Source: an uncultured Collinsella sp.
Lineage (GTDB): Bacteria; Actinomycetota; Coriobacteriia; Coriobacteriales; Coriobacteriaceae
Direction of reading: 5' to 3'
Assembly: GCA_934655755.1 (NCBI GenBank)
Contig: CAKUHA010000002.1
Location: 270,487 to 334,486 of the forward strand
DNA: 64,000 bases
Below are positions 42,149-50,735 of the stretch, in pieces. Each line of letters starts with the position of its first letter. Position 1 is the stretch's first letter. Made by a program: the position numbers and the translations under genes. The notes beneath the pieces were generated by a model. It had not been told where the DNA came from, searched no databases, and saw nothing but the letters and a program-made list of their open reading frames with translations.

Positions 42149-43018
42149 ATGGCACAGCCGGATACGACGCGCACGGTGGGGCTTGCGCTCGAGGGAGGCG
42201 GCTACCGCGGTATGTATACGGCGGGCGTGCTCGACGTTTGGATGGAGCACGGTTTGACCTGCGACCATATGGTGGGTGTCTCGGCGGGCGCGGCGTTTGG
42301 CTACAACTTTAAATCGCGCCAGATCGGCCGTGCCATTCGTTACAACAAGGCCTATTGCGCCGACAAGCGCTATGCGAGCGTGACCAGCTGGCTGCGAACC
42401 GGCGATATGTTCAATGCCGATTTTGCCTATCATGAGGTGCCTATCGAGCGCGATCCCATCGACTTGGAAGCGTATCGCGCCTGCCCCATGCGATTTACGT
42501 GCGTGTGTACCGATATCGAGACGGGCAAGGCTGTCTATCACGATTTGCCGTATGGCGACGAGCGCGATATCGAGTGGATCCGGGCGTCGTCGGCGATTCC
42601 CGTGGCAACGCGTCCTGTCGCTATTGACGGGCATAAGTATCTGGATGGTGGCGTGGCTGATTCCATTCCCAGTGCTTGGCTGTTTGCGCAGGGGTATGAC
42701 CGCAACGTGGTGGTGCTCACGCAGCCGGCGGGCTTTGTGAAGCAGCCCAACAGCGTGATGCCCATGCTGCGGCGCGTGTTCCGTCACTACCCGGAGTTTG
42801 TCGCAGCGCTTGAGCATCGGCATGAGGTCTACAATGCCACGCTCGACGACCTGGCACGTCGTGAGGCCGTCGGCGAGATCTTTGTGGTGCGGCCGAGCGA
42901 ATCGGTAAAGGTGCCGTCGCTCTGTCGCGAGCCGGATGAGCTTGAGCGTATCTATCAGGTCGGTCGCCACGATGCAGAGGCGACTTTGCCGGCGTTGGAG
43001 GCATATCTGGCGGAGTAG
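42149..43018 (+). CDS. Patatin-like phospholipase
   Basis: A 289-residue protein with the patatin oxyanion loop LEGGGYRGMYTAGVLD near residue 14, the nucleophile elbow GVSAG (Ser about 47) and the catalytic Asp in YLDGGVADSIP near residue 172. Patatins hydrolyse acyl lipids. The YjjU-like length and lack of a signal peptide suggest a cytoplasmic or membrane-associated enzyme. GGAG precedes the ATG at 42149, which is preferred over 42065. Confidence 0.9.
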   Translation: MAQPDTTRTVGLALEGGGYRGMYTAGVLDVWMEHGLTCDHMVGVSAGAAFGYNFKSRQIGRAIRYNKAYCADKRYASVTSWLRTGDMFNADFAYHEVPIERDPIDLEAYRACPMRFTCVCTDIETGKAVYHDLPYGDERDIEWIRASSAIPVATRPVAIDGHKYLDGGVADSIPSAWLFAQGYDRNVVVLTQPAGFVKQPNSVMPMLRRVFRHYPEFVAALEHRHEVYNATLDDLARREAVGEIFVVRPSESVKVPSLCREPDELERIYQVGRHDAEATLPALEAYLAE

Positions 43019-43030
43019 GGGCGTCTGCCG

Positions 43031-43210
43031 TAGGCTCAGCGGAAAGTGCATCTCACTTTTCGGCCGTGGAATGGGATGCAGTTTCCGAAACAAGGGCCTT
43101 TGGGAAATTGCGTCCCGGAATTTGCGCTCAGAATGGGATGCAGTTTCCCGTTGAGCCTCTATATGGAAAGCGCATCCCAGTTTGGACGTCCATTCTGGGA
43201 TGCGCTTTCC
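43031..43210. repeat. GGGATGC-TTTCC palindromic repeat cluster
   Basis: The best copy is a perfect 16-bp inverted repeat, GGAAAGCGCATCCCAG (43165-43180) with its complement (43195-43210), and its loop contains a further palindrome, TGGACGTCCA. Degenerate copies (GGGATGCAGTTTCC) precede it at about 43074 and 43135. It fills most of the gap between patatin and thiE. Confidence 0.7.
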
Positions 43211-43254
43211 GCTCTTGAAGCTATGAGGCCGCGGAGCAGCTGCTCGGCCTATGT

Positions 43255-43950
43255 CTATGCCTGCTGCCAGGTGTCGACAAGCTCCTTGGCCGCGGCGTGG
43301 GGGTCGTCGGCGCTGCAGACGGCGCTCACCACAAAGAAGCCATCGACGCCGGTGGCCTTGAGCTGCGGCAGGTCGGCCGTCTTGACGCCGCCGCCCACCA
43401 CGATGGGCACGGGGCTTGCCGTATGGAGCGCGGCCAAGTCCTCAAAGCTCTTGGTGATGATGGAGCCGTCGGCAGCGCGTCCGCAGTCGCGCTTGGTCTC
43501 GGTCTCGTGGAGCGGGCCGATGCCCAGGTAGTCGACCAGGCTCATGTCGGCGGTCTTGACGTACTCGAGCATCTCCTCGCAACGAGCCGAAAGACCCACG
43601 ATGGCATCGGGGCCCAGCAGCTTGCGGCAGACCTCGATGGGGATGTCGCTCTGGCCCACATGCACGCCATCGACGGCAATGCCCTGCTCGCGTGCAGCAA
43701 GCACGCAGTCCAGACGGTCGTCGATGAGCAGCGCGACCTGACCGGTCTTGCCCGCACGGGCGATAGCCTGCGCGGCATCGTCCGTCAGCGCGATGATCTC
43801 GCGCGCGCTTGCCACCTTGGAGCGCACCTGGATGCAGGTAAAGCCGGCGTCGAGCGCCTGAGCCACTACATCGCCCACAGGGCGGCCCAGCGTGTTTTCG
43901 GGGCCGAGCACCAGATAGGCCGAGATATCAAGGTTGTCGCGGATGCTCAT
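43255..43950 (-). CDS. thiE: Thiamine phosphate synthase
   Basis: A 231-residue TIM-barrel enzyme. Conserved segments include IQVRSKVASAREI, LLIDDRLDCVLA, VDGVHVGQSD, DYLGIGPLHETETKRD, IVVGGGVK and FFVVSAV. It couples HMP pyrophosphate with thiazole phosphate to make thiamine phosphate. It is the last gene of the thi operon; its ATG overlaps the stop of the upstream gene by one base. The partners for HMP supply (ThiC, ThiD) are not in this window. Confidence 0.92.
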   Translation of the reverse strand: MSIRDNLDISAYLVLGPENTLGRPVGDVVAQALDAGFTCIQVRSKVASAREIIALTDDAAQAIARAGKTGQVALLIDDRLDCVLAAREQGIAVDGVHVGQSDIPIEVCRKLLGPDAIVGLSARCEEMLEYVKTADMSLVDYLGIGPLHETETKRDCGRAADGSIITKSFEDLAALHTASPVPIVVGGGVKTADLPQLKATGVDGFFVVSAVCSADDPHAAAKELVDTWQQA

Positions 43951-44288
43951 TATGCTTCCTCCTGCTTTTTGATCTGTGCTTCCATGCGCTCGAGCTTGCC
44001 GTTCATGGTGTCGGTAAAACCGGGGCGAATATCTGCCTTGAGCACAACTTCGGTGCGGATGCCCTTGTTTGCCAGAACAAAGGTGGCGTCGCGCACGACC
44101 TGCATGACCTCGTCCCAGTCACCTTCGATCTCGGTGAACATCGAGGTAGTGCGGTTGGGAAGGCCGCTCTCGCGAATGACGCGCACGACCTCGGCGACCT
44201 CGGCGGATAGCTCGTCACCCGTACCACACGGGGCGATGGCAACGGCGACCAGCGTATTCATGCCGGTATTGGCTGCGGACTCGGACAT
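43950..44288 (-). CDS. Thiamine-binding protein (MTH1187/YkoF-like, DUF77)
   Basis: A 112-residue alpha-beta protein of the MTH1187 family (VAVAIAPCGTGDELSAEVAEVVRVIRESGLP, then TTSMFTEIEGDWDEVMQVV). Members bind thiamine or its HMP part and occur in thiamine operons. Here it sits between thiM and thiE, three bases from the former and overlapping the latter, which supports a thiamine-related role such as substrate carrier. Confidence 0.85.
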   Translation of the reverse strand: MSESAANTGMNTLVAVAIAPCGTGDELSAEVAEVVRVIRESGLPNRTTSMFTEIEGDWDEVMQVVRDATFVLANKGIRTEVVLKADIRPGFTDTMNGKLERMEAQIKKQEEA

Positions 44289-44291
44289 GGC

Positions 44292-45131
44292 TTATGCCTC
44301 CTCGAGCTCGAGTCGGTTGTCGGCGATGTCTTGGGCGGTTGCGCGGTAGAGCTCGTCGATAAAGGCGACCTTAAAGCTTGCTGGGGCATCGGCGACAGCG
44401 GCGGCACGCGTGCCGGCGACGTTGTAGACGGCGGTGCCGCAGATGGCTGCCGTAAACGGATCGGCGGCGCAGGCGTACACGGCCAGCACGCCGCCCTGCG
44501 AGCAGCCGCAGCCGGTGATCTTGGACATGAGCGGGCTGCCGCCGTGGGACTTAGCCACGGTCGTGCCGTCGGTGATCAGGTCGACTTCGCCCGAGACCAC
44601 TACGGCGCCGCCGGTGTAGCGGGCGAGCGCCACGGCGGCATCGCGGGCGGCGTCGACCGTGTCGGTGGTATCGACACCACGTACGCGGCTCAGATCGGCC
44701 GCCTCGCCCTCAAGACCCCACAGGCCGGCGAGCGCGATAATCTCGGAGGCGTTGCCGCGCACGATGGCGGGCTTGTACTGCTTGAGCTCGTTTACCAGCT
44801 GGGTGCGCAGGCTGCCGATGCCCAGACCCACCGGATCGAGCACCCAGGGCTTGCCGGCGTCGTGTGCCGCCTTGGCCGCGAGGGGGATCGTCTGCTCGTA
44901 GATGGGGAAGAGCGTGCCCATATTGAGATAGATGGCGCCGCCGCCGGCAACGAGTGCCTCGCCCTCGTCGGGCAGATAGACCATGGCGGCCGAACCGCCC
45001 ACGGCGAGCTGTGCGTTGGCGACAAAGTCGATCGTCACCGTGTTGGTGATGGAGCCCGCCATTGGGTTGGTGGCTCGAATCTCCTCTACGGCCTTGACCA
45101 CATTTTGCTTAAGCTGTTCCGAATCAATCAC
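44292..45131 (-). CDS. thiM: Hydroxyethylthiazole kinase
   Basis: A 279-residue ribokinase-fold enzyme with the ThiM signature: TNTVTIDFVANAQLAVGGSAAM, IYLNMGTLF, PWVLDPVGLGIGSLRTQLV, IVRGNASEIIALAG, and GCGCSQGGVLAV. It phosphorylates the thiazole moiety for salvage. The start is GTG at 45131, preceded by AAGGAGG; the upstream frame runs through the riboswitch terminator and is rejected. It is first in the operon and controlled by the TPP riboswitch. Confidence 0.93.
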   Translation of the reverse strand: MIDSEQLKQNVVKAVEEIRATNPMAGSITNTVTIDFVANAQLAVGGSAAMVYLPDEGEALVAGGGAIYLNMGTLFPIYEQTIPLAAKAAHDAGKPWVLDPVGLGIGSLRTQLVNELKQYKPAIVRGNASEIIALAGLWGLEGEAADLSRVRGVDTTDTVDAARDAAVALARYTGGAVVVSGEVDLITDGTTVAKSHGGSPLMSKITGCGCSQGGVLAVYACAADPFTAAICGTAVYNVAGTRAAAVADAPASFKVAFIDELYRATAQDIADNRLELEEA

Positions 45132-45153
45132 TGCACATGCCTCCTTGGCATAG

Positions 45154-45184
45154 AAAAGGGGCGCCGTGCATAGACAGCGCCCCT
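45154..45184 (-). terminator. thiM: Riboswitch-controlled terminator before thiM
   Basis: On the minus strand AGGGGCGC and GCGCCCCT form a stem (45157-45164/45177-45184) followed by TTTT, between the TPP aptamer and the thiM ribosome site. This is the expression platform of a transcription-terminating riboswitch. Confidence 0.75.
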
Positions 45185-45191
45185 GTAAAGG

Positions 45192-45290
45192 CGGCATGCT
45201 CCCTACGCCAGCATTAACTGACAGGTTCAAAGGATTGGGCCCTATGCCCTCTCAGCCTTGTGGTTTGCACCGCCGGCACTCCCGCATCGA
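45192..45290 (-). promoter_or_regulatory. TPP riboswitch (THI element)
   Basis: The minus strand carries the conserved blocks of the TPP aptamer in order: GGCTGAGAGGGC (complement of about 45246-45257), CCTTTGAACCTG, GTTAATGC and GGCGTAGGGA (complement of about 45200-45209), closed by a short P1. TPP binding should favour the downstream terminator and shut off thiM-thiE. Confidence 0.93.
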
Positions 45291-45314
45291 ATCTGTTGCT
45301 CCCTATACTAGCGC

Positions 45315-45416
45315 ACCTGCCAAAAAGGGACAGATTCATTTTGGTAGGTGGCAACAGGGGCGCTGCATTTTCCCAGATAAAACCTGCCAAAATAAACCTG
45401 TCCCTTATTGGCAGGT
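45315..45416. repeat. Inverted pair of GGGACAG palindromic repeats
   Basis: Copy 1 has arms ACCTGCCAAAA (45315-45325) and TTTTGGTAGGT (45339-45349) with GGGACAGATT in the loop. Copy 2 (45382-45392/45406-45416) carries the reverse-complement loop (AACCTGTCCC). The spacer holds TTTCCCAGATAAA, matching the tail of the 23072 copy. The paired, inverted arrangement resembles a BIME. Confidence 0.75.
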
Positions 45417-45454
45417 CGTTACAATGGTTACGGTGAAAATGACTGGGGGACTCT

Positions 45455-46363
45455 ATGATCAAACTTGTGCTGACCGATATGGACGATACGCTGATTCCAG
45501 CCGGGCATGACGGCGCCAGCGACTACGCCATCGAGGGCATTCATGCCATGCAGGCGGCGGGTCTGCACTTTGGCCCAGTTTCGGGTCGCCAGCCGTCCGC
45601 GATGGGCTGGATGTTCAAAAATCGTTCCGAGTGCTTTTCGACCGGTGCGTTCTGCAACGGCCAGGTCATGTTTGTCGACGGTCAGGCGGTCGCTTCGCGC
45701 GCGACCGACAACGATGCCCTGATGCGTCTGGCCAATTACCTCGAGCAAGAGACCGATGATACCTATCTCAAGGTCTACAGCCTGGGTGACGACTTTTGGG
45801 ATAACGATGCCTATTGCGTGACGAGCGACCCCGAGCGCGTGCGCCGCGCCATGGAGTCGGGCGGCAACGCATGGCTCAAGGGCGAAGAGGCCCCGTGCCG
45901 TCCCGTCGTCGATGATGCCCCGGTATACAAGGCGAATATCTGGAGCGCCCGCTCGCGTGAGGAGCTCGCGGAGCTACGTGAGCGCGTTGCCGCTGAGGTA
46001 CCGGAGCTCTCACTCGTGTTTCCCAACAATCGTGTGCGCCTGTTCGATATCCTTCCAGCAGGTTGGGACAAGGGCTGCGCCGCACTGGAGCTTGCGCGCG
46101 CTTTGGACCTGACGCTCGACGAGGTGGCCGTATTCGGTGATTCCGATAACGACCTGCCCATGATCGGTGCCGTTCCCAACTCCGTTGCAGTCGCCAACGC
46201 CAACGAGGCCGTCACGGCTGCCGCATGCTGGCATATCGGCGCTGCAGCAGACGATGCAGTTGCCGGGGCTCTGCATCAGATTGCCGCCTGTGCCGCGACG
46301 GGGGAGATGCCGCCGTTTATGCGTCAGATGGATGCGACGGGTTTCGACGTCACGAACATCTAG
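45455..46363 (+). CDS. Cof-type HAD family phosphatase
   Basis: A 302-residue HAD hydrolase with motif I VLTDMDDTLIP (nucleophile Asp about 8), motif II in FGPVSGRQPS, a Cof-type C2 cap, a motif III Lys in WDKGCAALELA and motif IV VAVFGDSDNDLPMIG. Members dephosphorylate sugar phosphates or cofactors such as FMN or PLP. The substrate is unknown. GGGGGA precedes the ATG. The LysR gene follows after 10 bases. Confidence 0.9.
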   Translation: MIKLVLTDMDDTLIPAGHDGASDYAIEGIHAMQAAGLHFGPVSGRQPSAMGWMFKNRSECFSTGAFCNGQVMFVDGQAVASRATDNDALMRLANYLEQETDDTYLKVYSLGDDFWDNDAYCVTSDPERVRRAMESGGNAWLKGEEAPCRPVVDDAPVYKANIWSARSREELAELRERVAAEVPELSLVFPNNRVRLFDILPAGWDKGCAALELARALDLTLDEVAVFGDSDNDLPMIGAVPNSVAVANANEAVTAAACWHIGAAADDAVAGALHQIAACAATGEMPPFMRQMDATGFDVTNI

Positions 46364-46373
46364 GGAGGGCGTT

Positions 46374-47270
46374 ATGAAGCTTCAACAGCTCAGATATGTT
46401 GTAAAGGTTGCCGAATGCGGCAGCATCACCGAGGCCTCGCGCCGACTCTTTGTGTCGCAGCCTTCGATTACCGCGTCGATCCGCGATCTCGAAAACGAGA
46501 TGGGTGTGCATATCTTTGAGCGCACCAACAAGGGTGTCATTGTGTCCGAGGAGGGCGAGACCTTCTTGGGCTACGCGCGCCAGGTGCTCGACCAGGCCGA
46601 CCTGCTCGAGGGCAAGTACAAGGGCGCGTCCGAGCAGGTGCCGCACTTTAGTGTGAGCTGCCAGCATTATTCCTTTGCCGTTAATGCGTTTGTCGATGTG
46701 ATCCGTGAGTTCGATGCTGCGCGCTATGACTTTACCCTGCGCGAGGAGCAGACTCACGAGATTATCGAGGACGTCGCGCATATGAAAAGCGAGCTCGGCA
46801 TCCTGTACCTGTCCGAGCACAATCGAGAGGTCATCGAGCGCATGCTGGCGGCTAACGAGCTCGTGTTCGAAGGGCTCTTCTGCGCCACGCCGCATGTTTT
46901 TGTGTGTGCCGACCACCCGTTGGCTGACCGCTCCAGCGTGACGCTCGAAGACCTCGAGGACTATCCGTTTTTATCCTACGAGCAGGGCAGCTACAACTCG
47001 TTTTACTATTCCGAGGAACTGACCTCGACGTTTGAGCGCCGCAAGAATATCCGCGTGCGCGACCGTGCGACGCTGTTCAACCTGGCCATGGGACTCAACG
47101 GCTACACGGTATGCTCAGGCGTGATCAGCCACGAGCTCAACGGTCCCGGCATTATCTCGATTCCGCTCGATGTGGACGAGTACATGGAGATTGGCATCAT
47201 CACGCGCAAGAACACGACACTCACGCGCTACGGACAGGCCTATATCGACGCGATTCGTCAGCATATTTAG
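46374..47270 (+). CDS. LysR family regulator upstream of the methionine synthase-like gene
   Basis: A 298-residue LTTR with the N-terminal wHTH (KLQQLRYVVKVAECGSITEASRRLFVSQPSITASIRDLENEMG) and an effector domain (about 92-295). GGGAGGG precedes the ATG. It lies 10 bases after the HAD gene and 152 bases before a MetE-like gene, which it may control through the inverted repeat at 47305-47339. Sulfur or methionine control is inference from context. Confidence 0.9.
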   Translation: MKLQQLRYVVKVAECGSITEASRRLFVSQPSITASIRDLENEMGVHIFERTNKGVIVSEEGETFLGYARQVLDQADLLEGKYKGASEQVPHFSVSCQHYSFAVNAFVDVIREFDAARYDFTLREEQTHEIIEDVAHMKSELGILYLSEHNREVIERMLAANELVFEGLFCATPHVFVCADHPLADRSSVTLEDLEDYPFLSYEQGSYNSFYYSEELTSTFERRKNIRVRDRATLFNLAMGLNGYTVCSGVISHELNGPGIISIPLDVDEYMEIGIITRKNTTLTRYGQAYIDAIRQHI

Positions 47271-47295
47271 CCCGCACGGGCCGCGCGTGCGGGCT
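47269..47295 (+). terminator. Hairpin at the end of the LysR gene
   Basis: The arms AGCCCGCACG (47269-47278) and CGTGCGGGCT (47286-47295) begin inside the stop codon. Only a short T-rich stretch follows (47303-47310). Confidence 0.55.
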
Positions 47296-47304
47296 GCATC
47301 CCTA

Positions 47305-47339
47305 TTGTTTGTTATATAGACAATTCCTATGGCAAACAA
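47305..47339 (+). promoter_or_regulatory. Candidate LysR operator before the MetE-like gene
   Basis: TTGTTTG (47305-47311) and CAAACAA (47333-47339) form an inverted repeat in an AT-rich block upstream of the MetE-like gene. The assignment is from position and symmetry only. Confidence 0.35.
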
Positions 47340-47421
47340 ATATAAATGCATATTTTACGATAGCCGCGATGACGCCCATACTCTCTCTCGTTAAAGCAAC
47401 CAATTGCAAAGGGAGAAACCT

Positions 47422-48555
47422 ATGAGCACTTCGACCCAGCTGAACGCGCCGTTTCGCGCCGATATTGTCGGCAGTTTTCTTCGTCCGCAGGCCGTGAAGG
47501 ACGCTCGTGCGGCCTATGCCGCGGGCACGCTCGACGGTGCCGGCCTTAAGGCTGTCGAGGACGAGGCTATTCGCGACTTGGTGGCCAAGCAAAAGGCCGC
47601 TGGCCTGCAGGTGATTACCGATGGCGAGTTCCGCCGCAGTTACTGGCACCTCGACTTTATGTGGGGCCTCAACGGTGTTGAGCGTCGCACCTCGCGCAAC
47701 GGCTATATGTTCCACGACGAGGAGACCACGGCCGATACCGCCGTGGTAACCGGTCCCATTAGCGGCGAGAACCATCCGTTCGTCGAGCACTTCAAATTTG
47801 TCAAGGCGCTTGAGGGCGAAGGCCAGGTCGCGCGCCAGACCATCCCGGCGCCGATCCAGACGTTCTCTGAGGTCACGCTCGATCGCTGCGATGGTCAGCA
47901 GGAGAGCCTGCGCGCCGTCTATAAGACCGACGAGGAACTCGCCGATGCCATCGCGGCTGCCTATCGCACCGTGATTGCCGACCTGTACGCTGCGGGTTGC
48001 CGCAACATCCAGTTTGATGACTGCACCTGGGGCATCTACTGCGATACCGATTTTGTCGCCAAAACCGGCATGAGTCCGGTCGATCTGCAAAAGGTGAGCG
48101 AGCTGGGCGTGGCACTCAACAATGCGGCTATCGAGGGTAAGCCCGATGACCTTGTCATTAACACACACGTGTGCCGTGGCAACTACCACTCCACCTACGC
48201 CTTCGAGGGCGGTTATGATCCCATCGCGCCGTACCTGTTCGCAAACGAGGATGTCGACGCATTCTACCTGGAGTTCGATACGCCCCGCGCCGGTGGTTTT
48301 GAGCCTCTCAGGTACGTTGCTCCCGGCAAGAAGGTCGTGTTGGGCCTGGTGACCACCAAGGTCGCCGAGCTCGAGGACGAGGATGTCATCATCGAGCGTA
48401 TTCACGAGGCTGCAAAGTATGTGCCGCTCGAGAATCTGTACCTGTCGCCTCAGTGCGGCTTTGCCAGCTGCGAGATTGGCAACAAGCTGACCGAGGACGA
48501 GCAATGGGCAAAGATCGCGCTGGTCAAGCGCATTGCCGAGCGCGTTTGGAAATAG
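47422..48555 (+). CDS. MetE C-terminal-domain-like methyltransferase (YxjG/YxjH, COG0620)
   Basis: A 377-residue protein that corresponds to only the C-terminal catalytic barrel of cobalamin-independent methionine synthase. Conserved pieces are RADIVGSFLRP, VITDGEFRR, IQFDDCTWG, HVCRGN (zinc-ligand His and Cys), YLEFDTPRAG and LSPQCGFAS (zinc-ligand Cys). Such short forms make methionine from homocysteine with methyl donors that may differ from methyl-tetrahydrofolate polyglutamate. AAGGGAG precedes the ATG. Confidence 0.87.
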   Translation: MSTSTQLNAPFRADIVGSFLRPQAVKDARAAYAAGTLDGAGLKAVEDEAIRDLVAKQKAAGLQVITDGEFRRSYWHLDFMWGLNGVERRTSRNGYMFHDEETTADTAVVTGPISGENHPFVEHFKFVKALEGEGQVARQTIPAPIQTFSEVTLDRCDGQQESLRAVYKTDEELADAIAAAYRTVIADLYAAGCRNIQFDDCTWGIYCDTDFVAKTGMSPVDLQKVSELGVALNNAAIEGKPDDLVINTHVCRGNYHSTYAFEGGYDPIAPYLFANEDVDAFYLEFDTPRAGGFEPLRYVAPGKKVVLGLVTTKVAELEDEDVIIERIHEAAKYVPLENLYLSPQCGFASCEIGNKLTEDEQWAKIALVKRIAERVWK

Positions 48556-48602
48556 CGGTAACGTTCGCAGGTGACGGCGCGTGCGAGGCATGGCGTATCG
48601 CG

Positions 48603-48651
48603 TACAATGTTTCGGATCGTATCGTTCGGGCAGGTTATTCGATATGCCCGA
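48603..48651 (+). promoter_or_regulatory. Promoter -10 and leader hairpin of the uracil permease gene
   Basis: TACAAT (48603-48608) is followed by a leader with inverted repeat TCGGGCA (48626-48632) / TGCCCGA (48645-48651). No PyrR-binding consensus is evident. Confidence 0.4.
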
Positions 48652-48677
48652 CCGCCCTTCCATTCGAAAGGACATCC

Positions 48678-50012
48678 ATGTCCCAGTCCTCGACGCCCGC
48701 CGTCACCGATGCCATCTACGATGCATCGTCGCTCGGCCGCCCGCGCATGTTCCTGCTCGGTCTGCAGCACCTGTTTGCCATGTTTGGCGCCACCGTGCTG
48801 GTGCCCGTGCTCACCGGTCTCTCGGTTTCGGCGACGCTTTTGTTTGCCGGCTTGGGAACGCTGCTGTTCCACTTCCTGTCACGCGGTAAGGTGCCGGCAT
48901 TTTTGGGCTCATCGTTTGCCTTTATTGCCGGTTATGCCGCAATCGCGCCCAACGGCGAGACCGAGCTTTTGCCCTACGCCTGCCTGGGCGTAGCTTGTGC
49001 CGGCCTGCTCTATCCGGTGCTGGCGGCCCTGTTCCGCGCCTTTGGCGCCAAGCGCGTCATGCGCTTCTTCCCGCCGGTGGTGACTGGCCCTATCGTCATT
49101 TCCATCGGCTTGATTCTGGCGAGCTCCGCTATTGCCAACTGCCAGACCAACTGGTTTGTGGCTGTTATTGCCGTTGCCGTTATCGTGATCTGCAACATCT
49201 GGGGCCGCGGCATGGTCAAGATCGTGCCGATTCTGCTGGGCGTCGTGGTGAGCTATGCCGTTTCGGCTGCGCTGGGCGAGGTCGACTTTTCTGGTGTCGC
49301 AGCCGCTCCCTGGGTTGGTTTGCCCATCGTGTGGGATAACACCGTGTTTGCGCTCTTTGGGCCGCAGTTCGATAGCGGTCTTGCTACGACGGCCATCATC
49401 ACCATCATGCCGCTGGCCTTTGCGACCATGATCGAGCACATCGGTGATATTTCTGCCATCGGTTCGACCTGCGAGCGCAACTTTATCGCCGATCCCGGCC
49501 TGCATCGTACGCTGCTCGGCGACGGCCTTGCCACAATCCTGGCTTCGCTTTTTGGCGCTCCGGCCAACACCACCTATGGCGAGAACACCGGCGTGCTTGC
49601 ACTGACGCGTGTGTTCGATCCGCGTGTGATCCGCATCGCCGCATGTTGCGCCATCGTGCTTTCGTTTTGCCCCAAGTTTGCTGCGGTCATCGCCGCCATG
49701 CCGGCGTGCGTCATCGGCGGCGTGTCGCTCGTGCTCTACGGCATGATCAGCGCTGTGGGCGTCCGCAACCTCATCGAGAACCAGGTCGATTTCCAGAACA
49801 ACCGCAACGTGCTCGTTGCCGCGCTGGTGCTTGTGCTTTCGCTCGGCATTGCCTACAGCACCGCCGGCGCCATCGTGTTGGAGCTGGGCGGCGTGACGAT
49901 CTCGCTTTCGGGCCTTGCCGTGGGTTCGCTGGTGGGCATTGTGCTCAACGCCATCCTGCCGGGTAACGACTTTGAGTTCGATGTTTCCGAGCTCGAGGAA
50001 GCTGTTGAGTAA
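48678..50012 (+). CDS. uraA: UraA-type uracil/xanthine permease (NCS2)
   Basis: A 444-residue transporter with the NCS2 segments: LGLQHLFAMFGATVLVPVLTGLS (TM1), FLGSSFAFIAGY (TM3 substrate region), the conserved FATMIEHIGDISAIG (TM8 Glu) and LFGAPANTTYGENTGVLALT (TM10, NTT-GEN motif). The motif set fits uracil transport. AAAGGA precedes the ATG; the frame open back to 48453 overlaps the MetE-like gene. A strong terminator follows. Confidence 0.93.
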   Translation: MSQSSTPAVTDAIYDASSLGRPRMFLLGLQHLFAMFGATVLVPVLTGLSVSATLLFAGLGTLLFHFLSRGKVPAFLGSSFAFIAGYAAIAPNGETELLPYACLGVACAGLLYPVLAALFRAFGAKRVMRFFPPVVTGPIVISIGLILASSAIANCQTNWFVAVIAVAVIVICNIWGRGMVKIVPILLGVVVSYAVSAALGEVDFSGVAAAPWVGLPIVWDNTVFALFGPQFDSGLATTAIITIMPLAFATMIEHIGDISAIGSTCERNFIADPGLHRTLLGDGLATILASLFGAPANTTYGENTGVLALTRVFDPRVIRIAACCAIVLSFCPKFAAVIAAMPACVIGGVSLVLYGMISAVGVRNLIENQVDFQNNRNVLVAALVLVLSLGIAYSTAGAIVLELGGVTISLSGLAVGSLVGIVLNAILPGNDFEFDVSELEEAVE

Positions 50013-50034
50013 CAGCTGCGTTCAGCTACATCAG

Positions 50035-50071
50035 AAAATGGCGCCCATGCGTACGCGTGGGCGCCATTTTT
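50035..50071. terminator. Bidirectional terminator between uraA and esterase genes
   Basis: The arms AAAATGGCGCCCA (50035-50047) and TGGGCGCCATTTT (50058-50070) have T runs on both strands and lie between convergent genes. Confidence 0.85.
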
Positions 50072-50735
50072 AATGCGTCAGTATCCAGTGAATGCCACGC
50101 GCCATGCGCAGATCGGTTTGGGCAAAGTGATTGCCGGGGTTGATCTCCAACGTCGTTGGAATGCCACGCTCGACGAGCAGCTCTTCCATTGCGCGTGTGT
50201 CGTCGAGTACGTGCCTCATCATGCGATTGGGCGTCTTGGTCTCCTTTTTGCCGAGTGACAGATAGACGGCTTGCGGGCTGCTGACAAATGGAGCCGTGCT
50301 GGCTCGGTCGATAAAGTCGGGAAACCACAGCGACCCCGATGCGCTCGCAGCGCGGTCAAAGGCGTCGGTTTGCCAGAGGGACCAAAGCGCGAAGAGACCT
50401 GCCAGCGAGTAACCGGCAATGCCGCGCCAGGTGGGCGGCTGAGGCAGCGACGGCTCGACCTCTGGGATTATCTGCTTCAGCAGCTCATCAAGAAAACCAA
50501 CAGCCTGTCCGCCAAAAGGCTCGGCATCACGCACGGTTCCGTCGCATGCCCAGGGGCTCAGCTCACGATTCCAATCGAGCCCGCCAATGGCGACGAGGGT
50601 GAATGGCGGACAGTCGAGCTCTCGGCAGCGGTCATAGACATCGCTGCCGTCGCCCATAACCACGGGGAGGTAGATAATAGGCGTACCTTCCGCGTGATCC
50701 GAATGAACGGTTATCTGCTTTTGATGCGCTTCCAA
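50070..50735 (-). CDS. Alpha/beta hydrolase, putative esterase
   Basis: A 221-residue alpha/beta hydrolase. The nucleophile elbow is GYSLAG (Ser about 110), the acid is likely in the strand ending SLGKKETKTPNR, and the His is in INPGNHFAQ near the C-terminus. It resembles the esterase-D/IroE-like group and could hydrolyse acyl or siderophore-type esters. There is no signal peptide. The only start in reach is TTG at 50735, with GAGAGAAG upstream. Confidence 0.8.
   Translation of the reverse strand: MEAHQKQITVHSDHAEGTPIIYLPVVMGDGSDVYDRCRELDCPPFTLVAIGGLDWNRELSPWACDGTVRDAEPFGGQAVGFLDELLKQIIPEVEPSLPQPPTWRGIAGYSLAGLFALWSLWQTDAFDRAASASGSLWFPDFIDRASTAPFVSSPQAVYLSLGKKETKTPNRMMRHVLDDTRAMEELLVERGIPTTLEINPGNHFAQTDLRMARGIHWILTH

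Noticed and set aside
47404..47421. Earlier in-frame start for the MetE-like gene
   Set aside because: AAGGGAG is positioned for the ATG at 47422, and the 6 extra residues would include the ribosome site itself.
48626..48651. uraA leader hairpin as a PyrR-binding attenuator
   Set aside because: The PyrR-binding consensus is not visible, and no terminator with a U tract separates the hairpin from the gene.
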